Shown piece after piece: positions 1 to 10,274 of a DNA stretch of 64,000 nucleotides. Each line of letters begins with the position of its first letter. The first letter of the stretch is position 1. The stretch spans positions 5,479,318 through 5,543,317 of the forward strand of contig CM030934.1 in NCBI GenBank assembly GCA_018136815.1, read 5' to 3'. The notes under the pieces are model-generated. The model was not told where the DNA came from. It saw only the letters and a list, made by a program, of their open reading frames with translations, and made no database searches. This DNA is from Isochrysis galbana. Its lineage: Eukaryota > Haptophyta > Isochrysidales > Isochrysidaceae. The translations under genes were made by a program, and so were the position numbers.

Positions 1-2469
1 TCAGCCTACACGTGGAACGCGTTCAATCGCCATCACCCCCACCCTCCGCTCGAAGCGCTCGATGGCAGACACTGACAGCTACTCCTACCATGACCTTTCA
101 GACATCTTCCCATCAGCAACAAACAACGACTCTTTCACGGCCGCGTCAGCTGCCGGCTCGATCGAGCTTCGAGCGGAGAGGTAGACTGAGGTTCAGAGGA
201 TTGCAACGCGTGGCGTCGGAGAGTAGAGACGAGGCTAGCTAGCGAGCTAGTGGGAGAGAGAGAGAATGAGAGTGAGAGCTTCTTAGGTCCAAGGTAGACA
301 CGAGGGGCTACGACGCGGGGACCCAAAAAGTTGCTGATCGCCAGAGACACACAAACTAAACCAAACGGGGCGAAAACTAACCACACTTGGACGGACGGCC
401 AAGCGTCGGCACCAAGGCAACTTAGCAGCGCACGGACATGCGACAGAGGGGGGCGGCACAACGAGGGCAGACCTCGCTGGGGGAGCTGCGACCGAGGTAT
501 AACAGAAGACAGACGACAATCGTGGAACGTTTGATGACATCAAGAGAAAGTAGGAGAAGAGGCGATATACCCATCAACGAGACCTTGAGACTTAAAATAG
601 CTCACAGGCTAGAAGTAAAAGTCTGTCCTCGTATGGAATACGACAACCAACCTTTTGCTCTGGCTCTGGGGGAGCGAGTTCGAGTCTTCAGCGCGCTCTG
701 CAGTTCGAGCCCCGCTCCACTACGCTCCTCTCCGCTCTTCTTCTACCGTTAAAATCTGCCCTCCGTCGCCTTGCCAAAAGACACGTCCTCCGCATTCCTC
801 TGCCTGCTTCCTTGCCAGTTTCTTTCGCCCCGGTTTCCCGCTTGTCTCTAAATCGGTTTCACCGCATTAAGTTAAATGTTAAGACCAAGCTTAGAGGGGA
901 AACTCCAAGTCTAGTTCCGTTACCGCAAAAATCTCGTTCATCTCTCATCTCGTCACATCTCGTCGGGCCCTCGGGCCCTCGGGCCATCTCGTTCATCTCG
1001 TTACTCGTTACATCTCGTCGGGCCCTCGGGCCTCGGGCCATCTCGTTCATCTCGTTACTCGTTACATCTCGTCGGGCCCTCAGGCCGTGAGATCTCGTTA
1101 CAATGTTACAATCCAAGTCGTGCGGCTTTGATCCAACACCAACACTTGCGCCCCCTGCCTTGCCACTTGTACTCGCCGCCAGTGAGAGCGCCTTGCTGCG
1201 GCGGCTCCGCCACCTTCAGCCGCGCCATGGGCCGCGAGCCGCGAGCCACTAGCTTTCGCGCCAATCGCTCCCGCAAGCCGCAAGCCCAACGGCACACTCA
1301 TCCAAATTTGAAAATTGCCTGTTTCAATAGTGTGTAGTGTTTCGAGTTCTGAGCGCCCCTCTCCCGTACCCCATTCAGCCAGCATGTTACGGCAATCCCC
1401 CCGTTGAAATTGAAATTGCGGTTGATTTACTCCAGGTTTTGGGGAGCCATTAAAAATAAAACAAAAAATCTTGAATTTTGGAACGTAGAAAGTTACCTTG
1501 TCAGATGCATGTCCGCCCGCCACTCCGCTGCGTCGTCGCCATGCAATCCTGGCCGTAAATGTAACTGGAGCTAGCGGATGCTACCAGGCCAACAGCTGGT
1601 CCCATAATGGGCGCGATCTCATACCATTTCCCTTGCGAGATCGAGAGAGATGGCGATTGCTGCCCGTTGAAGGCCGTCAGTGGGGTGGCGGAGAAGTTAT
1701 CTAGTGGCTAGTGGGTAGAGCTGGGGGGCGGGCGTCGCACGGGGAGACGAGGGGATGATCGAACGGGTCGTCGAATGGAGTACTTTATGTAGAGAGAGAT
1801 TTGCCTATGTCTGGTGACCTGGAGAGAGGCGAGTACTACCTCATGAGGTTGTTTGACGTTTATTCTTATGCATCACCAAGACCCCTTGCCACTCTCGTTT
1901 TCCTTCCCCTCCCCACCCCGCGCCTCCTCTTCTTGCCCAATTTTTCTCATATTTCTTGAAGTTTTGACTCTTTTTCCAGTGGTCTTTTCACAAGATTCAC
2001 GATCGAATCTCTTGATTTGTATCTGAGAGCCTGGTTTTTCTGGATAACAAGAGGAAAAGGAGAGAGAGAGTGAGAGATCGAGACGGGAAAGGATGAGGGA
2101 GGAAGATGGGGAGGGCATCATCCTAGGGATAGGGTGAAAGTGGGGGGGGGGGGGCCATCGGGTAGCGGGAGCAGGGAGAAAGCGAGAAAGGGAGAAGGGA
2201 GAAGGGAGGGTCGTGGGAGAGAGAGGTGAGACAAGGAGAGAGGGAGCAGAAGAGAGAGCACGAAGGGGAGACAACTGAAAGAGAGAGGAGAGAGAGAGAG
2301 GGGAGAGAGAGAAACCGTGAGCCAAAAGGGGCAGAGAAGATTGCTGCAGCGTCCCCCCCCCCCAGCGCGCCCACGCCCCCTTCCCCCTCTCCCTCGATCC
2401 CTAGCCGCTCACTTCGGGGATCCGGGTGTCGGGAGGGGTCGCCCGGCACCCGCGACAGACAGAAGGGTG
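1..2469. other. Intergenic region with no supported gene
   Basis: Short open frames occur on both strands, but none has a recognisable domain, splice structure or convincing codon bias. The stretch holds a tandem repeat near 940-1085 and a purine-rich tract at about 2040-2330 (GA-rich, with a 12-G run near 2143), which leads into the CCCH gene and probably belongs to its promoter or 5' UTR. Nothing else is recognised. Confidence 0.6.
940..1085. repeat. Tandem repeat, period about 60 bp
   Basis: About two and a half copies of a unit that combines a GGGCCCTCGGGCC-type core with 'atctcgttcatctcgttac'. The copies are nearly identical, so the expansion looks recent. There is no coding content. 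Confidence 0.8.
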
Positions 2470-3906
2470 ATGCTTAGTCTATCCGACGTCGACCCCATGG
2501 CTGAGCCCGTGCCTGCCCCCGCGCAGCCTCCCCCTCCCCTGTCAGAGTCGCCTGCTGCCGAGTGCAACACCGCTGTAGCTGAGCCAGCGCAACCATTGCT
2601 CTCTACGTCGCCCGCGCACAAAGATGACACGCGCATCTGCTTCCCCTTCTTGAACCGGGGCGTCTGCAGCTTTGGAGCTGGTTGCAGATTCCGCCACCTT
2701 GCTCCAGACCACCCAGACGCCATCGCTGATCGTGTGCGCACTGGCCACATCTTCAAGATTGCCAATCTCACAGACGATAAGGTTAAAGCACAGCTTCAGG
2801 AGCAATTGAGCGCCGCCACATCACCGTCTGCGCAGGCATTCGCTCCTCCTACATCTGCATCCTCCGACGCGCGCATCTGTTTCCCGTTCTTGAACCATGG
2901 CCGGTGCGACCGCGAATCGACTTGCAGGTTCAGACACCTTGCACCAGATCACCCGGATGCCGTTGCTGACCGGATACGCACTGGAGCGTACGGCAAAATC
3001 CCCGCTCATGCGAATCCCTTCATTGATCAAAATCCAAACGTGGCACCCGGCGAGTTTCGCATCTGCTACTCGTATCTCAACCGTGGCACATGTGATCGCG
3101 CTTCTTGCATGTTCCGTCATCTGCTACCAGGCCATCCAGACGCCATCGCGGATTGCGTGCGCAATGGTCGGCTGGACAAGATCCCGCTGTACGCCCGGAC
3201 CATTCTCGCCCGAGGCGGCGATCCCTACAATCTCCCGTCTCCGTCTGCTATGGGATCATACGGCGTCACCATTGGTGGAAGCAACACTGCTTCACGTCAG
3301 ATGGCATCTCACAATGCAGTGACAATGAGCTCAGGCATGACCTCCCAACTGGCGCAGCTGCCTGTTGGTGGCATCAGTGGCACACCATACACCGCCAGCG
3401 ACTGGGACCCCCTTCACATGCAACTCGCGCAGCAGCCGGGATCCATGGGGCAGTCGACGCGCCCACAGACCGCGCATCAAATGTCTCGCCCCTCACACCC
3501 ACAGCAACCCATGCAGCTTCCACAATACCAGATGCAGCCTTCCCTTCAGTACCCGCAGCAAGGTCTCACGGGGATGCAGTATCCTACGCCCTCTTATGAG
3601 GGATACGGCGCGGTTCGACCCCTGGGCCAGAACTCTGCTCCCGAGATGAGGATCTGCTTCCCCTTCGTAAACAAAGGACGTTGCGAGCGTGGCAATTCTT
3701 GCCGATTCCGACATTTATCCCCGGACCATCCGGATGCCATTGGCGATCGCGCACGCATCGGTCGCGTCTTCATGCCCGGATCCTCATCCAACGGCATCGA
3801 TATAGCGAGCGCTGCCATGGGCGAGATGCACATCGGTTCGGAAGGCTTGCCCCTGTACCAATCACAAGTGTCGGATCCATTCAGCGGTATGCCCGCCACT
3901 CGATAA
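2470..3906 (+). CDS. CCCH-type zinc finger protein with four fingers
   Basis: Single-exon ORF of 478 aa from ATG 2470; a second ATG at 2497 in better context (ccccATGg) is an alternative start. The frame stays open upstream without an ATG through GA- and proline-codon-rich DNA, which I treat as leader. Four CCCH fingers are visible: three are C-x8-C-x5-C-x3-H (starting RICFPFLNRG, RICFPFLNHG, RICFPFVNKG) and the third is C-x8-C-x4-C-x3-H (RICYSYLNRG). Each is followed by the same extension, HL(A/L/S)PxHPDAI(A/G)D, so the unit of about 38 residues is a duplicated module. Fingers 1 to 3 are N-terminal; finger 4 is near the C-terminus, after a Gln/Pro/Met-rich linker of about 120 residues. CCCH fingers usually bind RNA, so a role in mRNA processing or turnover is inferred. 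The exact function is unknown. Confidence 0.85.
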   Translation: MLSLSDVDPMAEPVPAPAQPPPPLSESPAAECNTAVAEPAQPLLSTSPAHKDDTRICFPFLNRGVCSFGAGCRFRHLAPDHPDAIADRVRTGHIFKIANLTDDKVKAQLQEQLSAATSPSAQAFAPPTSASSDARICFPFLNHGRCDRESTCRFRHLAPDHPDAVADRIRTGAYGKIPAHANPFIDQNPNVAPGEFRICYSYLNRGTCDRASCMFRHLLPGHPDAIADCVRNGRLDKIPLYARTILARGGDPYNLPSPSAMGSYGVTIGGSNTASRQMASHNAVTMSSGMTSQLAQLPVGGISGTPYTASDWDPLHMQLAQQPGSMGQSTRPQTAHQMSRPSHPQQPMQLPQYQMQPSLQYPQQGLTGMQYPTPSYEGYGAVRPLGQNSAPEMRICFPFVNKGRCERGNSCRFRHLSPDHPDAIGDRARIGRVFMPGSSSNGIDIASAAMGEMHIGSEGLPLYQSQVSDPFSGMPATR

Positions 3907-6137
3907 GTGCATTCGCCTCACAACTGCCTAGATTCGGCTACCTCACTTGGCCGCTCGTTTTCCGCACTCGCCCCCGAAGGATCTGCTACCAGTTCGACAT
4001 CTTGTCCATTGTCCAGTTTAATATTCTTGTTCCATTACCACCTTGCTCGTGCTTTCGATGGAGCGGCTCGCCCCCTGCACGCCACTAGCGCTCGTTTTTC
4101 ATGATGCGGGAGCTGTGCGGGGGCGCCTGTTCCGACTGCTGCTTAGGACAAGGGGCATGCTCATTGGTTCGCCTATCCTGGCGAGCGTTTTTCGCAATGT
4201 GAGGCCTACTCCGAGGGACGAGTACGCTCCACACTGCAGATCAAGTGTGCCGCACTCGTAGGTGTGCACTTGTAGCGTACTTCGGTTCTATATGTGCGGG
4301 ATGGGAATCGGCATTGGAGCGCACGCATCATGATTTGACCGTGTGCAGCCGACGAACTTGCTCATACGCATGGATCATCATCATCGTCTTCCCTTGCTTG
4401 TGACGTTCCCATACTGTCTCACCAATGGATGCGTGACGTCATCTGCATGTTTCATCGAGCGGCATGTGGTGCCACCTTCTGTGAGGCACTTGCACATGCC
4501 TTCGTTGAAATCTTCATTGGGATGGATCATTGCCTCGTCGTCGGGATTTTTTCGTGCCATGCATTTGAGCGGCGTGGATGTAGGGCTGTGCATCATATCG
4601 TTGGTTATGCGGTGATGTTTGCTATGTGTCGTGCGCTCTATATTGTCTTGTGCGTCTCGTGTTGCTATGCCGATCATGATGAGTGGCGATGCTTGTGACT
4701 GGAGGGAGATCGTGCCTATTGCAACCCCGCTATCCGCGGCTGTGAAGCACGTTGCACGGTCTTAATGCAGCGAACGTCATATGCTGTGCTCTGTTTGTGC
4801 GTTGTGTGCATGTGCGTTCCCGTGGCTTCGAGCGTGCTATGCTAGATGGTAGATGGCGGGCGCTGGGCCACGCGCCCCTTCACCCCTCCACTCTTGTCGC
4901 ATTCATAGGGCGCCTCACAACTAAGTTCATACTTAGCTCGCCATGGGGGGGCGCCTCGTGCCCCCCTCTTCAGGCTCCAACTCCCCTTTTGGGGGGCCGT
5001 CGGACACCCTTAGGCTCTGCCCTTGGGCATGTATGGGCATAAACTAACTTTATACTAGTAGTTGTAGTTGGTTCGCATGGGAGGGCGGGAGGCGGGAGGG
5101 CACGCTTCCTCCCCCTTCTCTCGGTCCAACCTGATGGCTGATGGCTGATGCCTGATGGGGGAAGGGAACCACGCGCCCCCTTGCCTCGCCACTTGTCACT
5201 TGTCACTTGCCACACCCACACCTGCCTATAGACGACCCTCCTATAGTAGGACTCCTAGATCCTAAACCTATTGTCCATTGTCCCATCCGGGATGTCCTAT
5301 TCCTATTCCTATTAGTCCTGTCCTATGCGTGTATTTGTATTTAGTTAGCATCTGGTGCGGTCCCCCATCCGGATGGATCGTCGAAAACGCGCACGCACCG
5401 CGCACTACGCCCGGTCTCCGGTCTCCGGTCTCCCTCCGGTCTCGACGTGAAGTAGCTTTTGCGATTTTAGCGTCTTTCGTCTTTCGTCATTATTTGGTTA
5501 CGTTTCGTCATGTCATGTGGGCCCGGGGAAGGGGGGCGGGGCGGCGGGGCGCAGGCGCAGGGGGGTCTGGGTCCCACGTCCCACGTCCCACGGGCCCATG
5601 GCCATGGCCCATTGCCCATTGGCCCCGGATATGTGCTAGTTGGTGTATTGGGAACTTTCGACTGAAAAAAATTCTCAAATTTCCTCAACGCTGGGATGCT
5701 CCTCTTTTCACCCCTGAAAAAGCCTGTTTGACCGCCATGAGTAAAGTAAGCGCGTTGTCGAGACGCCGAGGCGCCGAGGCTTGAGGGACGACGTGCCCAC
5801 ATTCAGGTTTAGATCTGAAATATTTACAACAAAACCTTATTCGGTCCAAACATTGGGAGCCAAATGAAGAGAGCGGCCGCCGTCACTCGTGCGGGGGAGG
5901 GGGAGGGGGGGGGGGGGGGGGGGGGGGGGCGACGAGACCCCGCGAGGGAGGAGAGGGGGGGAGAGGGGGGCGTCCTCTCCTTCCGTGGGAGATCAGAGAG
6001 AAAGAGAGAGGGAGAGGAGAGAGGAGAGAGGAGAGAGAGAGGAGAGAGAGAGAGAGAGAGAGGAGAGAGGGAGAACGACGGGAAAACATTGGGAGGAGCG
6101 GGAGGGTGAGAGAGGGAGGGCGCCACCCGCCCGGCCG
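3907..6137. other. Intergenic region with repeat fragments
   Basis: No supported gene. Contents: a repeat head at 4917-4975 matching the start of the retroposon at 53010; a poly-G tract near 5894-5929; and a GA-rich tract at about 5995-6075 just upstream of the next genes. The short frames elsewhere look random. Confidence 0.55.
4917..4975 (+). repeat. Dispersed repeat head
   Basis: The segment 'caactaagttcatactta' followed by 'cgccatgggggggcgcc' closely matches the 5' end of the retroposon at 53010. Its downstream sequence does not match, so this is a partial or mosaic copy. Confidence 0.55.
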
Positions 6138-6449
6138 ATGGCGCGTAGCGGCTCTCTCCTCTCTCGTCCTCTGCTGTGCGTCCTCTGCTGGTTGCTGGTG
6201 TGCGAGTCTGAGTGCCTCGGCCCTCTCACACACCTGCAACGCCGCTCGCTCAAGCTCCAAAGCAGAGGCGGCCGCACAGCCGCCCTTGCCCAGTTTGACC
6301 GCGAGGGAGACGCTCAGGGGGGTGCTTCACCCAAGGAGCCAGAGTCTCTCTACGCCTCGCCCGCAGAATTCGAGTTCGATGCTGTCACAGTCACCGCGCT
6401 TCTCGGTGCGATCGTCGCGATCCAGTTCTTCGTCGTTGCAAACCTCTGA
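6138..6449 (+). CDS. Small protein with signal-peptide-like leader and one C-terminal membrane helix
   Basis: ORF of 103 aa from ATG 6138 (context ccgATGg). Residues 1-28 look like a signal peptide (MARSGSLLSRPLLCVLCWLL). A basic, serine-rich stretch follows (about residues 29-50, ending ...TAALA), then an acidic segment, and a hydrophobic helix of about 20 residues (VTVTALLGAIVAIQFFVVA) two residues before the stop. In algae with secondary plastids, a signal peptide followed by a transit-like region is the usual plastid address, so a small thylakoid or envelope protein is an inference. The last 71 nt overlap the methyltransferase ORF in another frame. It could instead be a first exon spliced into that gene. 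I do not recognise the mature protein. Confidence 0.4.
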   Translation: MARSGSLLSRPLLCVLCWLLVCESECLGPLTHLQRRSLKLQSRGGRTAALAQFDREGDAQGGASPKEPESLYASPAEFEFDAVTVTALLGAIVAIQFFVVANL

Positions 6450-7323
6450 CAGTTTGGTAGGAGCAGCCTCACGCCTTCTGGGCCTCGCTGCTCTACTCTT
6501 GCAGTGCTCAAGCGTGGGTGCCTTGGCTGGCGGGCCGGCCAGGTTCGATATTGAGCCCCCCGACGGATATCATGTGCGCCACGTGCCCATTCCTGGGCTA
6601 GCGAAAGAGGTCGTCGTCTTTGAGAGGGACAGCCTCGCAGACCAGTCCGACGCCTTCATTAGGGGGGAGCACTCCGAGAACGTTGACCCATTCGGCCAGG
6701 TCCTTTGGCCAGCTGCTGCCGCCGCATCGACCGTGTTGTCTGATCGAGCCAGCCGCCAGGAGAACGGCCTCAGCGGGCTCTGTATACTCGAGGCGGGCGC
6801 TGGCCTTGGCCTCTGCTCGCTCACCGCCTCATGCCTTGGGGCATCAAGGGTCATTGCGACGGATGCAAGCGTGATAGCGCTTAATCTTCTCGGGGCAGCC
6901 GCCGGTGCCCAGGCACTGGAGGTTGAGTGCCAGGTGTGGGACTTTGTGAAGCTGTCATGGGAAGCATGCTTACTCTCCCTACAGAGTGATGCACCTCAAA
7001 AATTGTTATCTATGCCCATTCTCATCGTGGCAGCTGACGTACTGTATTCAGAGGAGTTGGCCGATTCACTCGCGCTTCGATTCGTCGAGATTTGCCAGAG
7101 TGGAGGCCAGGGACTCGTCACAGACTCGGTCTGCTTGTACACGGGTAGGTTTGAGGACAAGGTGCGAGAGATGGCACCGGATCTCAAAATCTTGTCCAGC
7201 CGGGCCACATTATCGAGCTGGGACGCTATCCCAGTGGCTAAAGCGGGTGTGACAAGGGAGTATGACGCCGAGGTAACCATCATTCGTTTGGGGAGCGCCT
7301 GGGACATGGTGCATGAGCAGTGA
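6379..7323 (+). CDS. Methyltransf_16-like (METTL21-type) SAM-dependent methyltransferase
   Basis: ORF of 314 aa from the first in-frame ATG, 6379. The hydrophobic run RLLGLAALLLQCSSVGALA (about residues 30-50) could be a signal peptide. The catalytic part shows a family-type FGQVLWPAA before motif I (CILEAGAGLGLCSL), the post-I acidic strand (VIATDAS), and the motif IV region (PILIVAADVLYSEELADSL). Family members methylate lysines of specific proteins, but the substrate here cannot be inferred. The N-terminus is uncertain because it overlaps the small ORF 6138-6449 in a different frame. An unrecognised short intron joining that leader to this body (good acceptor 'actcttgcag' ending at 6504) would be an alternative gene model. 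Confidence 0.7.
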   Translation: MLSQSPRFSVRSSRSSSSSLQTSDSLVGAASRLLGLAALLLQCSSVGALAGGPARFDIEPPDGYHVRHVPIPGLAKEVVVFERDSLADQSDAFIRGEHSENVDPFGQVLWPAAAAASTVLSDRASRQENGLSGLCILEAGAGLGLCSLTASCLGASRVIATDASVIALNLLGAAAGAQALEVECQVWDFVKLSWEACLLSLQSDAPQKLLSMPILIVAADVLYSEELADSLALRFVEICQSGGQGLVTDSVCLYTGRFEDKVREMAPDLKILSSRATLSSWDAIPVAKAGVTREYDAEVTIIRLGSAWDMVHEQ

Positions 7324-7944
7324 TGCCTCCAGACGAGACTTCTACAGTATGGGCTGGCTTCGCACTACATAGCCGTATTTGACCTCAGTGGCCTCAGTTT
7401 TGCCGATGAGAGAAGCATTGTGCTTGCCTTGCACATGCATGGCAACCCACATGCATTCTTGCAAGGCAAAAGCCATCACGGGCACCGTTGTTGCAGGCTG
7501 AATCATGCAGCAAGGTGTCCAGGGTACGTTCATGCAAGTAGCCTGCATGGGCACACGCCTCAATGAACCGCAGTAGTTTTGGTAGTTCCGGATAATCTGC
7601 ACAGAATGCGCATTGCTTGCAAGGGCAAACGGGCAGGTGTGCAAGCTAGTTGCTCTTGGTTCTTGGTGCGCAGTTTTGTGCGTGTGCGCGCGTTGCGTGT
7701 GCGCACGCATCTCCATTTTGCATGTTCATGGCACGAGGCACACTCGTGATTTTGTTTCGTTCCCCTCACCTTTAGCTACATAAATTGTAGGTAAAAACTA
7801 TTGTTATGGTCATGGTCATGGTTTGACCTATATGGATATGGAGTGTGCCGAGGGCGCGGGCCACCAAAAGTCCCGGTGCCGGTGCACCACTCGAATATGG
7901 GAGAAATTATACGCCCTCATATATACACATACACACAACTATCA

Positions 7945-8330
7945 GTAAAACTGATAGGGTCATGGGGGCCCCGTGCCCCCCTTCCTCCATCGCAGACACC
8001 CCCTGGGTGGGCCTGCACACTCAACCTCAGCCCCTGCCTGCTGGCAGGGGCTGAGCTGACATCACTCTGGCCCAGACCCTCGCCGAGCGCGCGCTGCGCG
8101 CCGCACGCACTCGCCTGCACTGGCCCTCGCTCGTACTGACCCCCACTCCACCACTGAGCCACAGACCACCTGAGCCGACAGGAAGGCACCCAGGGCCAGC
8201 GAGGCCAGCGAGGGAGAGGCAGGAGAGGCCAGGGGCACTGCCCCAGCCTCCACTGCCCCCTGAGCTGGCCCAGCTGGCCCTCTGGGGGGACCCGAGGGGC
8301 CCCTCAGAGGGGGGCCATGGCGCGCGCAGG
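7945..8330 (+). repeat. Dispersed 400-bp repeat, copy A
   Basis: Shares long interrupted identity with 53010-53415 (same strand) and 56855-57270 (opposite strand). Landmarks are 'gatagggtcatgggggc' at the left, 'caacctcagcccctgcc' in the middle, and 'agcgagggagaggcagga' with 'tgccccctgagctg' at the right. The copies differ by many substitutions and have different downstream sequence, so the family is old or mosaic. Confidence 0.7.
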
Positions 8331-8782
8331 CATCGCACGCCCGTAGGAGAACGAAGAGAACGACGAAAAAAGCACGACAAAAAAACGACACGATCTGAGG
8401 TGTCGTTCCGTCAATTCCTTGGCCGGCGGAGGCGCCGACGGCCTGGGCGAGGCCTGCTGCTTGGGGGTTGAGGACGCCGACCCTGCCTCTTTTGACGGAA
8501 CGCGACTTTGACACACAAAAAGGTAATACTCACGCCTGTTTACGGTATGTTTTCAGGCCGACACCTCGAGCGACATGCGAATGCCGCGAAAGCGCGGCGA
8601 CACTTGAAAAAGACGCGAGAAGAGGGGGCCGAGACCCCCCAGGGGCACGAAGTGTCACGAGCAACAGGCGTTTACGTTTGTTTTGCCACAGGAACACCAC
8701 ACCAGCAGGTCTGCCCCAGCCCACCCCCTGCACTTGGCCCCAAGGCAGCACTACAATACTCAGAGTAATGCATTACTTTGCC

Positions 8783-8870
8783 AGATTACTCGCGTTTAGC
8801 GAGTAATCATGGGATGATTACTCGCCTTGATTACTCGCCTTAGGCGAGTAATCATCCCATGATTACTCCT
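8783..8870. repeat. Nested foldback (inverted-repeat) cluster
   Basis: Three short palindromes follow one another: attactcgcg/cgagtaat, gagtaatcat/atgattactc and attactcgcc/ggcgagtaat. Each half can also pair with halves of its neighbours, so the segment could form alternative hairpins or a cruciform. No open frame crosses it. Confidence 0.75.
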
Positions 8871-9384
8871 CCTAAAAACAAGCAAGAGTTTGGAAGTAAT
8901 GCAAGGTGCTTTGGCTCGCCGCGGCAGCCCATCCGCACAGTGGGCGCCGAGCGCCGCCGGCGGCGGCGCGCATGTGCCGCCGCGGCGCCCAAATCTCAGT
9001 ACACAAGGATCTGTATGTATATTGTTGCGTGCTATACAAATACTACTACAATATACAACTATACACACCTATACAACATAGTGTCACTGTATACACACAT
9101 ACTCGCACGACACTGACCACACTGACATACAAGCAGCCGGACGATTAGGTGTAGAATCGGCGGCCGGCGCGGCAGATCGCAGGACTCAACGCTGCAACCC
9201 ATCCTCTTCTCTCTTTTACGAGAGTTTTACCTGGATGTTTGGGCGGTGTGGCGGCACCCAAGTTACAACGCGGCGTCCCCTGTTCTCCAAGATATCAAAA
9301 GTCGAGCGACCAACGGCAACCATCGTAGGCGGCGCGAGCCAACGGCGAACAGCGAGGGTGTAGGCCACCGTCCATCCGGAGGGG

Positions 9385-9565
9385 CCCAAGGTAGTGTACC
9401 TGGGCTGGACCCCGGAAACCGAAGACAAAGGACTGAAGGGGGGAAAAGGAAGAGGCGGAGGGGAAGGAGATCAGGGCGGTGTCGGTACTAAAGTAGAGAA
9501 GCCTAGAGCCTAGACCGTAGTCCGTAGTAGGTGTAGGCTCAGAATCTTCAGAATTTTTCTTTGGG
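9385..9565 (+). repeat. LINE 3'-end fragment
   Basis: Matches the 3' flank of the LINE at 31620-31770 in LINE sense: 'ggaccccggaaaccgaag', then a GA-rich stretch, then 'ctcagaatcttcagaatttttct'. Only the 3' end is present, as expected of a 5'-truncated non-LTR insertion. Confidence 0.6.
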
Positions 9566-9639
9566 GTGGTGGCACGGGCCGGGGCTCTCATGCACCTGGG
9601 TGGTGTGGTTGCCTGCGCGCGGCCGCTTCGGCGGCGCGT

Positions 9640-9735
9640 TGTCTATGATGGCTCGATCGTTCGTCGCGGCGGCGGCGGGGTGGGCGCGGCAGGGGAGGAG
9701 GGGAGCGGCGCGCGCTCCATGACCCTATCTATGGG
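9640..9735 (-). repeat. Short dispersed repeat shared with 39.44-39.55 kb
   Basis: Inverse match to 39438-39550. The clearest shared block is 'agatagggtcatggagcg' on the minus strand here, followed by a CGCG-rich segment. The same 'atagggtcatgg' head begins repeat copy A at 7945. Confidence 0.55.
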
Positions 9736-10274
9736 TTTAACGAAGGTTGGTGCAGGCTAGTCAAGAGTGTAGAGTGTATGTCGTTGGTGGGAGCTGAGTG
9801 GGAAGCCAAACTTGAGCGCACCGCGCTCTCTCGTGCAAAAGATAGATACACGTGAACTATTCCGGACTCGTAGCCGTAGGCCTCGCCTAGTCGCCCACGC
9901 CCGCCCTGCCCTAGAGCCTCGAACCGCAACTATTACGAGAAGAATACGGCGGAAGTGGCTCGCCCCACCAGCCGAGGCCAAGCGCCGTCGCAAGCCCCGC
10001 CGGCCAAGCGCCGCAGCCTTGTTGCAATCACTCTGCCATGCTAGAGTAAACCGGCAGGCCGTCGAGCACGCGCAATTGCACGAACTTTCAGAAAGAGCAC
10101 ACAGGAGTGGTACTCACCGAGCGAGAGGTCAGCATCGCAGCGCATTCCACCATTGTCCGGTTCTTTAGGCCAAGGCCACTCCAACCAGGCTCAACGTTGC
10201 GCACATGAGCGCGCGGAGGCTATTCAATCCTGCGTTGTGCTACTTGCCGGTCGTCATCTTGCGCAGCGATTCAA

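Larger units (their letters stand above)
7324..10274. other. Intergenic region made of repeats
   Basis: No supported gene. It holds a copy of the 400-bp repeat family (7945-8330), a foldback cluster (8783-8870), a short TA-rich tract near 9010-9100, a LINE 3'-end fragment (9385-9565) and a short copy shared with 39.4 kb (9640-9735). The rest is unassigned. Confidence 0.6.

Noticed and set aside
8027-8514. Overlapping Gly/Ala/Pro-rich frames on the minus strand
   Set aside because: They lie in the dispersed 400-bp repeat and its GC-rich flank and are not conserved in the other copies.
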